Below, one piece after another: positions 43,924-52,440 of a DNA stretch of 64,000 bases; the first letter of the stretch is position 1; each line of letters begins with the position of its first letter. The position numbers and the translations under genes were made by a program. The stretch is from Sva-07 sp963774765 (GTDB taxonomy: Bacteria; Actinomycetota; Acidimicrobiia; Acidimicrobiales; Ilumatobacteraceae): the NCBI GenBank assembly GCA_963774765.1, contig CAVZGP010000024.1:62001-126000 (forward strand), read 5' to 3'. The notes beneath the pieces were generated by a model. The model was given only the letters and a program-made list of their open reading frames with translations, was not told the DNA's origin and made no database searches.

Positions 43924-44694
43924 ATGTCCTTCGTCGACACCACACTCGGTGCGCCCTTCGAGAAGTTGTCGATCTTCTACCCGATGTGGAACGAGGAGGA
44001 GTATGTCGAACGGGCGCTCACGGCCGGACGGCGTGCCTGCGAGCAGCTGATCCGTAGCGGCGACATCGGCGACTACGAGCTGATCGTCGTCGACGACGCC
44101 TCGACCGATCGAACGCCGGCGATTGCCGACCGTCTCGCCGCCGAGGATCCACGCGTCGTGGTGGTTCACCATGCGCGCAACCGCAAGCTCGGTGGAGCGA
44201 TCAAGACCGGGTTCGCCACGGCGACCGGCGACGTGATCTTGTACACCGACGCCGACCTGCCCTTCGACATGAACGAGCTGCCACGCGCGGTGCGCCTCCT
44301 GCGCGAGTACGACGTCGACATCATCAGCGCCTACCGCTTCGACCGCACCGGCGAGGGCTATCTCCGCTCGATCTACACCTTCGTGTACAACCTGCTGATC
44401 CGCACGCTGTTCGACGTGAAGGCCCGCGACATCAACTTCGCCTTCAAGCTCTGTCGTGCCCGCGTGTTCGATCATGTCGAACTCCACAGCGAAGGGTCGT
44501 TCATCGATGCCGAGCTGGTGATCCGAGCGACGCGGCTCGGCTACGAGATGCTGCAGTTCGGCGTCGACTACTTCCCACGGACGCGTGGCGAGTCGACGCT
44601 GAGTTCGCCGTCGGTGATCACGACGATCCTCAAGGAGATGTGGCAGCTGCGCGGTGATCTCGAGGAGATCCGTCCCGTCGTCGAACGGTCCTGA
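43924..44694 (+). CDS. Family 2 glycosyltransferase (polyprenyl-phosphate sugar transferase-like)
   Basis: A 256-residue GT2 enzyme. Seen: FYPMWNEEEYVERAL at the N-terminus, VVDDASTDRTPAIAD, RNRKLGGAIKTGFATATGDVILYTDADLPFDMNELP with the metal-binding Asp-x-Asp, and a C-terminal FPRTRGESTLSS. The pattern resembles dolichol/polyprenyl-phosphate mannosyl or glucosyl transferases (DPM1-like), without C-terminal spans, so it acts at the membrane surface using a nucleotide sugar. Acceptor unknown. Confidence 0.88.
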   Translation: MSFVDTTLGAPFEKLSIFYPMWNEEEYVERALTAGRRACEQLIRSGDIGDYELIVVDDASTDRTPAIADRLAAEDPRVVVVHHARNRKLGGAIKTGFATATGDVILYTDADLPFDMNELPRAVRLLREYDVDIISAYRFDRTGEGYLRSIYTFVYNLLIRTLFDVKARDINFAFKLCRARVFDHVELHSEGSFIDAELVIRATRLGYEMLQFGVDYFPRTRGESTLSSPSVITTILKEMWQLRGDLEEIRPVVERS

Positions 44695-44800
44695 ACCCGC
44701 GATCAAGCAGCGGTGAGCCCGCGGACACCCGCGTGGCAGCGGTTGGTAGCGTGGCGGCTCGAACCAGCCGGACGGGCCCTCCCGTCGCACCGAGACCCCC

Positions 44801-45922
44801 GTGAACGATCGCCCCCGACTCTCCCCCGAAGCCCGCAAATGGATGCCTGCCGCAGCTGCGGCAGGCATGCTCGCGATCGTGGTCCTCGCTGGCGTCGCGC
44901 TCGGCGGCGGCAGCGGCGACCCAGCGTCGGACGCATCGGCCGACGCGATCGATCCGGCCGCCACGCTCGCGTCGGTGGCCGTGATCGAGACAGTCGAGAC
45001 GTCGAGCCCCATCGTCAAGACCCAACTCACCCGAACGCTCGCCAAGGGAATGGCGGGCGACGATGTTGCCGGCGTACAGCAGCGCCTCACCGATCTCGGG
45101 TTCTGGCCGGGCCCGGTCGACGGCTATTTCGGCGACGAGACCCGCCGGTCGGTGTGGGCGTACGAGAAGCTCGTGCTCGGAGTCCCCTACGACGAGCCGA
45201 CCGGTCAGGTCACCGCCGCGATGTGGGACGAGATGCAGAACCCGTTCACGATCCTGCCGCGTCGCCCGAACTCGACGCCGAACCACACCGAGATCTACCT
45301 GCCCGAGCAGGTGATCGCGGTCTTCCACGACGACACCCCCGTGTTCATCAGCCACATGTCGAGCGGCGACAACAAGGAGTGGTGCGAGGAGGTCACGATC
45401 AGCCCCGGTGAATACGGCAACGAGAAGGGCGAGGAGCCGCTCGTGCGCGGCGAGTGCGGCAGATCGTTGACGCCGGGCGGCGTGTACAACTACACCCGTC
45501 GCGTCGAGGGAGTCCGACAGAGTTCACTCGGCGGTATGTGGGACCCGGTGTACTTCAACTACGGCATCGCCGTGCACGGGGCACTGAACGTTCCGTTGCA
45601 TCCCGCTTCGCACGGCTGTATCCGCATTCCGCTGCCACTGTCGCCGACATTCCAGGAGTTGACCGCCACCGGCGATCAGGTCTTCGTGTTCGACGGCGTG
45701 CACGAACCCGAGTACTACGGCGCCCAGAAGCCCCGCTTCAATTGGATCGATCCCGACTACTCGACCACCACCTCCAGCACGACGACCACGACCACGGTGC
45801 CGTCGTCGACGACCACGACGGCGCCCCCGACCACCACGCCCCCGGCGACCACCACCAGCTCGCCGCCGACCACGACGCCGTCGACGACCACCACCACAGC
45901 CGCCGCGCCCGCCGACCCCTGA
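44801..45922 (+). CDS. L,D-transpeptidase with peptidoglycan-binding domain (canonical SHGC)
   Basis: A 373-residue protein: membrane anchor at about 15-36, PG_binding_1 domain at about 85-145 (GMAGDDVAGVQQRLTDLGFW...), YkuD domain at about 160-300 with AVHGALNVPLHPASHGCIRIP and Cys273. The C-terminal 55 residues are Thr/Pro-rich repeats (STTTTTTV...), a likely wall-spanning tail. It forms 3-3 crosslinks. A candidate -10 (TAGCGT, 44747-44752) lies about 48 bases before the GTG. A GGGGTC palindrome follows the stop. Confidence 0.92.
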   Translation: MNDRPRLSPEARKWMPAAAAAGMLAIVVLAGVALGGGSGDPASDASADAIDPAATLASVAVIETVETSSPIVKTQLTRTLAKGMAGDDVAGVQQRLTDLGFWPGPVDGYFGDETRRSVWAYEKLVLGVPYDEPTGQVTAAMWDEMQNPFTILPRRPNSTPNHTEIYLPEQVIAVFHDDTPVFISHMSSGDNKEWCEEVTISPGEYGNEKGEEPLVRGECGRSLTPGGVYNYTRRVEGVRQSSLGGMWDPVYFNYGIAVHGALNVPLHPASHGCIRIPLPLSPTFQELTATGDQVFVFDGVHEPEYYGAQKPRFNWIDPDYSTTTSSTTTTTTVPSSTTTTAPPTTTPPATTTSSPPTTTPSTTTTTAAAPADP

Positions 45923-45938
45923 TGGCCGCCGCGGCAAT

Positions 45939-45965
45939 TGCACCGGGGGTCAGACCCCTGGTGCA
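45939..45965. repeat. GGGGTC-family palindrome, copy 4
   Basis: TGCACCGGGGGTC (45939-45951) pairs with GACCCCTGGTGCA (45953-45965) around a central A with one mismatch. It lies between the L,D-transpeptidase stop and the next gene on the same strand. Confidence 0.72.
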
Positions 45966-46010
45966 GTCGCGGTTCGTCGGACCTCGAACGTTCGTGACAA
46001 CGTGCTCTGC

Positions 46011-46949
46011 GTGACTGACTACGACGAGTTCGGGCTCTTCCACGAGAACATCGCCGAGTTCGAACTCGACGTTGCCGAGGTGCTACCGGTCGAGCGAGTC
46101 GAGACCGCGGTCGGCGACGAGGGATCGATTCGAACGGTGAGCGCCTTGCGGTGGGGCAGTGGTGAGCCTGAGCTCGTGCTGCTGCACGGCGGCGCCCAGA
46201 ATGCCCACACGTGGGACACGGTCGCGTTGGCGCTGGGAAGACCGCTGCTGGCCGTCGACCTGCCCGGCCACGGTCACTCCGAGTGGCGCCAGGACGGGGC
46301 GTACAGCCCGATGAACCTCGCCGACGATGTCGCGGTCGTCGTTGCCGCCCATGCGCCACGGGCAGATGTCGTGGTCGGGATGTCGCTCGGCGGACTCACC
46401 GCGATGGAACTCGCCGTGCGCCACCCGGCGCTCGTGCGCTCGCTCGTGATGGTCGACATCACCCCGGGCGTCAATGCCGCCAAGACCAAGGCGATCACCG
46501 ACTTCGTCGACGGACCACAGGACTTCGCCAGCTTCGATGACTTGCTCACGCGCACGAAGGAGTACAACCCGACGCGTTCGGAGTCGTCGCTGCGCCGCGG
46601 CATTCTCCACAACGCCCAGCAGCAGCCCGACGGCTCGTGGCAGTGGCGCTACGACCGCGGCAGTCACGCCCGGGCGCGCGAGTCCGCGCCAGCGGCCTCG
46701 GAACCGACAGAGATCGACGAGACGGCGAGTGCGTTGTCGCCGCTGTGGGGCGACTTCGGCTCGATCTCATGTCCGGTCACCCTGGTGCGCGGATCGCTGT
46801 CGCCCGTGGTCGACGACGACGACGTCGCCGAAGCGCGGCGCCGCCAGCCCGGCCTCGCCGTGCACGTCGTCGATGGTGCCGGCCACAGCGTGCAGGGTGA
46901 CCACCCGATCGAACTCGCCGCCATCGTCGCCGCGCTCCTGGACGCCTGA
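46011..46949 (+). CDS. Alpha/beta-hydrolase
   Basis: A 312-residue alpha/beta-hydrolase-fold protein. The oxyanion motif LLHGGAQNAHTW, AVDLPGHGHSE, the nucleophile elbow VVGMSLGGLTAME (Ser near 127) and the His in VDGAGHSVQGDHP are all present; the acid residue lies in the SPVVDDDD strand. Substrate unknown (ester, lactone or C-C bond). GTG 46011 is preferred; GTG 46002 would add three residues. Two GATGAGT hairpins separate it from the convergent metallopeptidase. Confidence 0.9.
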   Translation: MTDYDEFGLFHENIAEFELDVAEVLPVERVETAVGDEGSIRTVSALRWGSGEPELVLLHGGAQNAHTWDTVALALGRPLLAVDLPGHGHSEWRQDGAYSPMNLADDVAVVVAAHAPRADVVVGMSLGGLTAMELAVRHPALVRSLVMVDITPGVNAAKTKAITDFVDGPQDFASFDDLLTRTKEYNPTRSESSLRRGILHNAQQQPDGSWQWRYDRGSHARARESAPAASEPTEIDETASALSPLWGDFGSISCPVTLVRGSLSPVVDDDDVAEARRRQPGLAVHVVDGAGHSVQGDHPIELAAIVAALLDA

Positions 46950-46960
46950 AACCCGAGAGC

Positions 46961-47061
46961 GATGAGTCTGCGCGCGGACAGGTCGCGCGGAAACTCATCG
47001 CTCTGAGTTGGGGACCGCGGGTGATGAGTCTTCGCGCGGACAGGTCGCGCGGAAACTCATC
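46961..47061. repeat. Tandem pair of GATGAGT hairpins (family 2)
   Basis: Two 39-base palindromes at 46961-46999 and 47023-47061 (62-base period), each with arms GATGAGTCTKCGCGCG and TCGCGCGGAAACTCATC around GACAGG. They fill the gap between the convergent hydrolase and metallopeptidase genes. The single copy at 21098 has the same arms with a few changes. Confidence 0.85.
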
Positions 47062-47081
47062 GCTTGGGGGTCGAGGCGTGG

Positions 47082-48599
47082 TCAGAGCTGCGCGAGACAG
47101 CTGTCGGTGCCGTCGATGACACCGCCGCGGAACGCGCCGATCTTCTCGAACGCGTTGCCGATCACGTCGTCGTCGATCCCCGAGTCGCCGAGCCGCAACA
47201 CGGTCTGGATGGCCTCGTCGAGGTCGCCGGCCGAGATGCGTACCGAATCACGTGTCGCGAGACGCGGCTGGGGGAGCGCGTAGTCGACCGGCGTGACCGT
47301 CTTCACCCACCCACCGGTGAGACAGTCGTTGAGGAGCGCCCGCGGTTCACCATCGAGGTTCGAGCGCAGCGCCGTCTGCACCGCTTCGCTCCACGCGGTG
47401 CCGAGCAGGTACCCCACCGCGAAGTCGCCGAGCGTGAGGTAGAGGTCGAAGGCGGCGGGCTCGTTGAAGTACACCTCGTTCGTCGGGGCGCACAGCGCCG
47501 TGCCCGTCGAGAGGTCGCCACGAAGGTCGTCGCACGACACGTCATCGGCCGTCTCGACCACCACGACGTCGAGAGGATCGAGTCCGGCGATGGCGAGTTC
47601 CTCGTCCCAGTACCGGTTGAGGTCTTCGGGGAGGAAACCGATCAGGTCGTTCTCGCCGTATCCGAATGCGGCGTTGCCGCCGCTGACGACGTCGCCTTGC
47701 GTGAACTCGTTGGGCATCAACGGCAGCGGGATGTCGAGGAGCTGCGAGCAGCGGTCGGGACCCTCGTTGAACCCGACCTGGAACGCACCGACTCGATCGA
47801 ACCCGGAACCGTGTCCACCGGCGACGAACTGGTCGATGCCGACGGGGTCGCTGACCTTGGTCATCGCGATCAGGCCGGCGCGGACGTCGCCGTCGCTGAA
47901 CAGGACGGTGGCGGCCTCACCACGGGAAGCCCTCCCGGTCCACGCCCCGGCAAAACAGTCGGCTTGCTGCTCGGTGGTGATCGTGGGCAGCGCGCGGTCG
48001 AGTGCGCCGACGCGCAGTTGGATCGCGTGGGCGTACTCGTGGGCCAGCACGGTGCCGATGGTCGCAGCGCCGTATTCGCGGGCGAGTTCGGCCAACAAGC
48101 CGTCGTCGCCGTCGTCGTACACCATGAAGTCGCCAACCCCGCAGTAGAAGGCGACGTACTGCTGGACGTCCTCGTAGGTGGTACGGGGGCTGCCGCAGCC
48201 CGGGATGTCGTCGGGGCGGCCGGGGTAGGCGGCGTAGATGTCGCCTTCGAGTCGTGTGAACGTGCCGCCGTAGATCGACGGATAGATCTCGTCCCACCAC
48301 AGCTCGAGGTCGGTCATCACCGCCAGGAGGAAGTCGTCGTACGCTCTCGCCGGCTTGTTCGGCCCGAAGTTGATCGCGGTTGGATCGACATCTCCCGTCG
48401 GTGCCGCCGGCGCGACGGTGGGCTCGGGGCCAGGGTCGTCGGGGGTCGGCTCGACGATCGGGTCGTCCGGCGGAATGAGCGTGATCGTCGGATCCTCGAG
48501 CCGAATCGGATCGGCACGCTCGGCGGTCACGTCCACGCTCGCCGAGCACGCGCTCAACGCGACGGCGCCAGCCGCGGCGAGCCACCTCCAGCGATGCAT
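47082..48599 (-). CDS. Neutral zinc metallopeptidase lipoprotein
   Basis: A 505-residue protein with a lipoprotein signal (AGAVALSAC, Cys18 as lipid anchor), a Pro/Asp-rich linker (about 35-70) and a metallopeptidase domain. The zinc motif is HEYAH at 187-191, with EQQADCFAG near 210 providing the third ligand, as in YpfJ-type neutral zinc metallopeptidases. The C-terminal 200 residues are specific to this group. It is exported and probably acts at the cell surface. Leaderless start; divergent from the liv operon. Confidence 0.9.
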   Translation of the reverse strand: MHRWRWLAAAGAVALSACSASVDVTAERADPIRLEDPTITLIPPDDPIVEPTPDDPGPEPTVAPAAPTGDVDPTAINFGPNKPARAYDDFLLAVMTDLELWWDEIYPSIYGGTFTRLEGDIYAAYPGRPDDIPGCGSPRTTYEDVQQYVAFYCGVGDFMVYDDGDDGLLAELAREYGAATIGTVLAHEYAHAIQLRVGALDRALPTITTEQQADCFAGAWTGRASRGEAATVLFSDGDVRAGLIAMTKVSDPVGIDQFVAGGHGSGFDRVGAFQVGFNEGPDRCSQLLDIPLPLMPNEFTQGDVVSGGNAAFGYGENDLIGFLPEDLNRYWDEELAIAGLDPLDVVVVETADDVSCDDLRGDLSTGTALCAPTNEVYFNEPAAFDLYLTLGDFAVGYLLGTAWSEAVQTALRSNLDGEPRALLNDCLTGGWVKTVTPVDYALPQPRLATRDSVRISAGDLDEAIQTVLRLGDSGIDDDVIGNAFEKIGAFRGGVIDGTDSCLAQL

Positions 48600-48606
48600 G
48601 ATCCCG

Positions 48607-48612
48607 ATGCTA
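48607..48612 (-). promoter_or_regulatory. -10 box TAGCAT for the metallopeptidase
   Basis: TAGCAT on the minus strand, seven bases before the ATG at 48599; leaderless. Confidence 0.55.
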
Positions 48613-48765
48613 CGTGTCCGACGACTGCCACCGACGGCGACTCGGCGGTCTTCACGTTGTTCTTACACAGCTACAGCGGCGGGCCGGGAACTGGGACGCC
48701 CGTCGCGGCACTGCTACGGTGGCGCCCGCTCGGCCCCTCACCAGCCGACGGGGAAGGAAGTTCTG

Positions 48766-49531
48766 GTGGCACTACTCGAAGTCGATGAGATCTCGGTCAC
48801 CTTCGGTGGCATCGTCGCGCTCGACGGGCTGTCGTTCGAGATCGCCGAGGGCCAGATCTGCGGCCTGATCGGACCGAACGGTGCCGGCAAGACGACGATG
48901 TTCAACGTCGTGAGCCGCATCTACGACCCGACACGTGGTCAGTCTTCGCTTCGATGGCCAGGACCTCTCGGCGGTCGCCGCCCACCGGATCGCCGGGCTC
49001 GGCATCGCCCGCACGTTCCAGAACCTCGCCCTGTTCCCGACGATGACTCTGCTCGAGAACGTGATGATCGGAGCACACCATCTGGGCAAGGTCGGCTTCG
49101 TCCGTGCGATGATCCGCATCGGGGCAGCCCGTGAGGAGCGCGCCTCGGCGGCCGATTCGTTCCGGGACCTGCGGCCGCTCGACCTGCACGACTCGCCTTC
49201 CGGCCGGCTGCCGGGCTGCCGTTCGGCACGCTGAAGCGCCTCGAGACTCGCCCGGGCGCTCGCGTCGCCAGCCCGCCGTTCCTGCTGCTCGACGAACCGG
49301 CGGCTGGACTGACCCACGACGAGGTCGACGAACTCGGCGCCACGATCCGGCGGGTCCGCGACGAGTTCGGCCTGACCGTGCTGCTCGTCGAGCACCACAT
49401 GGGCATGGTGATGGGCATCTCCGACCGGGTGGTCGCCATGGAGTTCGGGCGCAAGATCGCCGAAGGGCACGCCGGCCGAGGTGCAGCGCGACCCACGGGT
49501 GATCGAGGCCTACCTGGGAACGCCCGCATGA
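48766..49531 (+). pseudogene. livG: Branched-chain amino acid ABC transporter ATPase (LivG), multiple frameshifts
   Basis: Starts at GTG 48766 after a GGAAGGAAG site. The protein can only be read by changing frame several times: Walker A (GPNGAGKTTMFN) in the first frame; FDGQDLSAVAAHRIAGLGIARTFQNLALFPTMTLLENV in a second (break near 48935-48948); a breakdown near 49195-49262; LLLDEPAAGLTHDEVDEL and VEHHMGMVMGISDRVVAMEFGRK in another; and EVQRDPRVIEAYLGTPA after an extra G near 49468-49472. All motifs of LivG are present in order, so the gene is probably intact in the cell and the sequence is in error, or it decayed very recently. Stop TGA 49529-49531 overlaps the livF start. Confidence 0.82.
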
Positions 49532-50253
49532 GCGACGAGACACTGCTGAACGTGACCGGGCTCACGGCGGGCTACGGCCCGATCGAGGTGCTCCACGGCT
49601 CGACTTCACGGTCGCCGAGGGCGAGATCGTCGTCATCCTCGGTGCCAACGGCGCCGGCAAGACCACGACGATGCGAGCGATCAGCGGCATGATCGGCCGC
49701 CAGCGGCACCGTCGAGTTCGCACGGCACACGACATCAGCGGAGCCAAGCCCGACGCCATCGTCCGCGCCGGGGTCGCCCAGGTGCCGCAAGGTCGAGGCA
49801 CGTTCCCCGACCTGACGGTGGAGGACAACCTCCGTGCGGGCGGTTACACGGCGACAGCGGATCACTCGACGACGACATCGAGCGCTGGTACGACGTCTTC
49901 CCCCGTCTGGCCGAGCGACGCGACCAGAAGGCGGGCATCCTCTCCGGCGGTGAGCAGCAGATGCTGGCGATCGCGCGGGCGATGATGAGCCGAGACCGAA
50001 GCTGCTGCTGTGCGACGAACCGAGCCTCGGTCTGGCGCCGCTGATCACCCAGGAGCTGTTCCGGGTGCTCGGGTCGCTCCGCGACGAGCACGGCATGTCG
50101 CTCCTGATCGTCGAGCAGAACGCCAATCTCGCGTTGGCCCTCGCCGATCGTGCATACCTGCTCGAGACCGGCAGCATCGTCGCCACGGGGACCGGCGCCG
50201 AACTGCTCGCCGACGACACGATCCGAAAGGCCTACCTCGGAGTGGTCATCTGA
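49528..50253 (+). pseudogene. livF: Branched-chain amino acid ABC transporter ATPase (LivF), multiple frameshifts
   Basis: Starts at ATG 49528 (MSDETLLNVTGLTAGYGPIEVLHG). Breaks near 49596-49606, 49695-49735, 49850-49868 and 49985-50002 separate otherwise perfect LivF segments: VVILGANGAGKTTTMRAISGMI, AQVPQGRGTFPDLTVEDNLRAGGY, ILSGGEQQMLAIARAMM and LLLCDEPSLGLAPLITQELF. The total length (726 bases) remains a multiple of three, so the indels cancel. The C-terminal 60 residues read normally to TGA 50251-50253, which overlaps the livH start. Confidence 0.82.
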
Positions 50254-51143
50254 TGTCACTGTTCCTCGAACGACTCGTCGACGGCCTCGCCGACGGCTCG
50301 ATCTACGCGCTGCTCGCGCTCGCGCTCGTGGTGGTGTTCCGCTGGACCGGCCAGCTCAACTTCGCCCAGGGCGAGATCGGCACGTTCGGGGCGTTCGTCG
50401 CGTCGACACTCATCCTCAGTGGGCTGCCCACCTGGTTGTCGATCCTGCTGGCGATGGGTGTTGGCTTTCTCGTATCGGCTGGCGTCGAACGGATCGTCGT
50501 GCGACCCATCGAGCACCGGAACCCCGGCGCCGTCATCGTCGCGTTGATCGGAGTGTTCCTCGCCGTCAACCAGGCCGTCGCCATGATCTGGGGCATCGAC
50601 GCCCGTCCCCTGCCCAGCATCTTCCCCAATGATGCCGACAGCTTCGTCACCGTGCTCGGAGCCCCGGTGCGCGTGGCCCGACTCGGCACGATCGGGGTGT
50701 TGATCGTGGTGCTCGTGCTGCTGTGGCTCCTGTTCACGAAGACCAAGATCGGCCTCGCCATGAGGGCGGTCGCCAACAACCAGGAGTCGTCGAATCTTGT
50801 GGGTATTCGCGTCGGGACCATCCTGCTGTTCGGATGGGGACTCGCTGGAGCGATCGGGGTGCTCGCAGCAGCGATGCTGGCCCCGTCGGCCGGCCTCAGC
50901 GGGACCCTGATGCTCGGCCCGTTCCTCCTCGCGTCCGTGGCCGCTGTCCTCGGCGGACTCGATTCGCCGATCGGCGCGGTCGTCGGCGGCCTGCTCATCG
51001 GTGTCACCGAAGCGTTCATCGTCGGTTACGTCGATTTCCTCGGGGCCGACATGCTGTTCCCGGTGATGCTGGTGATCCTGCTCGGCGTCCTGCTTCTTCG
51101 GCCATCAGGCCTTTTCGGCTCCGAGCGAGTGGAGCGCGTGTGA
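50253..51143 (+). CDS. livH: Branched-chain amino acid-type ABC permease (LivH)
   Basis: A 296-residue permease with eight spans. Family motifs: GLADGSIYALLALALVVVFRWTGQLNFAQGEIG at the start, RAVANNQESSNLVGIRVG in the cytoplasmic loop and LGGLDSPIGAVVGGLLIGVTE. It overlaps livF by TGATG and livM likewise, so the operon is tightly coupled. This gene has no frameshift, unlike its upstream neighbours. Confidence 0.93.
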   Translation: MSLFLERLVDGLADGSIYALLALALVVVFRWTGQLNFAQGEIGTFGAFVASTLILSGLPTWLSILLAMGVGFLVSAGVERIVVRPIEHRNPGAVIVALIGVFLAVNQAVAMIWGIDARPLPSIFPNDADSFVTVLGAPVRVARLGTIGVLIVVLVLLWLLFTKTKIGLAMRAVANNQESSNLVGIRVGTILLFGWGLAGAIGVLAAAMLAPSAGLSGTLMLGPFLLASVAAVLGGLDSPIGAVVGGLLIGVTEAFIVGYVDFLGADMLFPVMLVILLGVLLLRPSGLFGSERVERV

Positions 51144-52387
51144 TGCGGGTACCACGGCGATTCGAGCGAGGCAGCTGGCAGAACTGGGCTGGTCGCATCG
51201 TGCTCTTCGGCGGCGTCGGACTGTTCATGTTCCGCGCGGTCAACGAATGGAGCCGCTCGGGCCTCGGCCTGCTCGTCGACGCGTTGATCATCGCCATCGC
51301 GGTCACCGGCCTCAACCTCATCACCGGCTACACCGGCCAGCTCTCGCTCGGCCATGCGGCGTTCTTCGCCATCGGCGCATTCACGTCCGCAACGCTCGTG
51401 ACGGGCAAGATCTGGACACCGTTCATCGACGGCAACGTGTGGACGCCTGGCTGGACATTGCTGGCCTCAGCGTTCGTCTGTTTCCTCATCGGGATGGTCG
51501 TGGGCATCCCGGCGCTGCGGCTCAAGGGCATCTACCTGGCGCTCGTGACCATGGTGTTCACCGAGGCGGTTCGGGCGATCTTCAAGTACGACGAGTTCTC
51601 GGGCGTCACCGGCGGTGCCACCGGGATCAAGGGGTTCAACTATCTGCCGCCGTCGTGGACCGGCCTCGACGGACGCGCCGACCTGATCACCTGGTTCTTC
51701 TACCTCTCACTCGCCATCCTCGTCGTCGTGTCGATCCTGTCGGCGGGCCTGCTGCGCAGCCGGATCGGTCGCGCCATGGTGGCGGTGCGCGACAACGAGA
51801 CCGCCGCCGCGGTGATGGGCGTCAACCTGTTCACCACGAAGACGCTGGTCTTCGGCTTGTCCGGTGCGATCGCCGGGGTTGCCGGCAGTCTGTACGCCCT
51901 CAAACTGACCCTCGTGGAAGCCGACGTCCCGCTGTTCGGGCTGTTCGGGTCGGTCACCCTCCTCGTGGCGCTCGTCGTCGGTGGTGCCGCCCAGAACTGG
52001 GGACCGTTCGTCGGCGCCATGTTCTATGTGTTCGTGAACGACTACGCCCGCAGTATCGGCGAGGACCCGTCGAACAGCCTGCTCCTCGGGTGGTTCGTCG
52101 ACGCTGGCACCAAGATCAACGGCCTCGGTGGTGTGACCTTCGGCGTGATGCTCATCCTGTTCGCCCGATTCGTGCCCTTCGGGGCGGTGGGCACGATGCG
52201 GATGTGGCGTTCGAAGGTGGTCCAGGTGGTCCCGCGGCTGCCGGCGCTGGCCGGAGTCGATGGCGAGCCGACCGCGGAGCTGTTAGGGCACGAGGGCTCT
52301 ATTGGTGCGGACCAGGCGGCGATTAGCATTGATGCTGACGACGTCACCGGGCCGTCCGATGAGGATCCGCCCGGCATGGCGACGTGA
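51143..52387 (+). CDS. livM: Branched-chain amino acid-type ABC permease (LivM)
   Basis: A 414-residue permease with about nine or ten spans. LITGYTGQLSLGHAAFFAIGAF, VGIPALRLKGIYLALVTM, SRIGRAMVAVRDNETAAAVMGVN and GGAAQNWGPFVGA are standard LivM segments. A C-terminal extension of about 60 residues is cytoplasmic and acidic. Start ATG overlaps the livH stop (TGATG). Confidence 0.93.
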   Translation: MRVPRRFERGSWQNWAGRIVLFGGVGLFMFRAVNEWSRSGLGLLVDALIIAIAVTGLNLITGYTGQLSLGHAAFFAIGAFTSATLVTGKIWTPFIDGNVWTPGWTLLASAFVCFLIGMVVGIPALRLKGIYLALVTMVFTEAVRAIFKYDEFSGVTGGATGIKGFNYLPPSWTGLDGRADLITWFFYLSLAILVVVSILSAGLLRSRIGRAMVAVRDNETAAAVMGVNLFTTKTLVFGLSGAIAGVAGSLYALKLTLVEADVPLFGLFGSVTLLVALVVGGAAQNWGPFVGAMFYVFVNDYARSIGEDPSNSLLLGWFVDAGTKINGLGGVTFGVMLILFARFVPFGAVGTMRMWRSKVVQVVPRLPALAGVDGEPTAELLGHEGSIGADQAAISIDADDVTGPSDEDPPGMAT

Positions 52388-52440
52388 CGACACCCACCCA
52401 CCCAACACTTCATCACCCACCCAGAGGGGGAACTCTGATC

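Noticed and set aside
44843..44868. 26-base perfect palindrome ATGCCTGCCGCAG/CTGCGGCAGGCAT as a regulatory site
   Set aside because: It lies inside the coding part of the L,D-transpeptidase signal anchor and encodes a plain Ala-rich stretch (MPAAAAAGM); codon bias can generate it.
42649..45090. Kinase/membrane fusion extended upstream to 45090 (813 codons)
   Set aside because: The extension is antisense to the GT2 gene and has no domain; the P-loop domain begins naturally at 43854.
48766..50253. Programmed frameshifting in livG/livF
   Set aside because: There are too many breaks, in both directions, with no slippery sites or downstream structures; this is not how programmed recoding looks.
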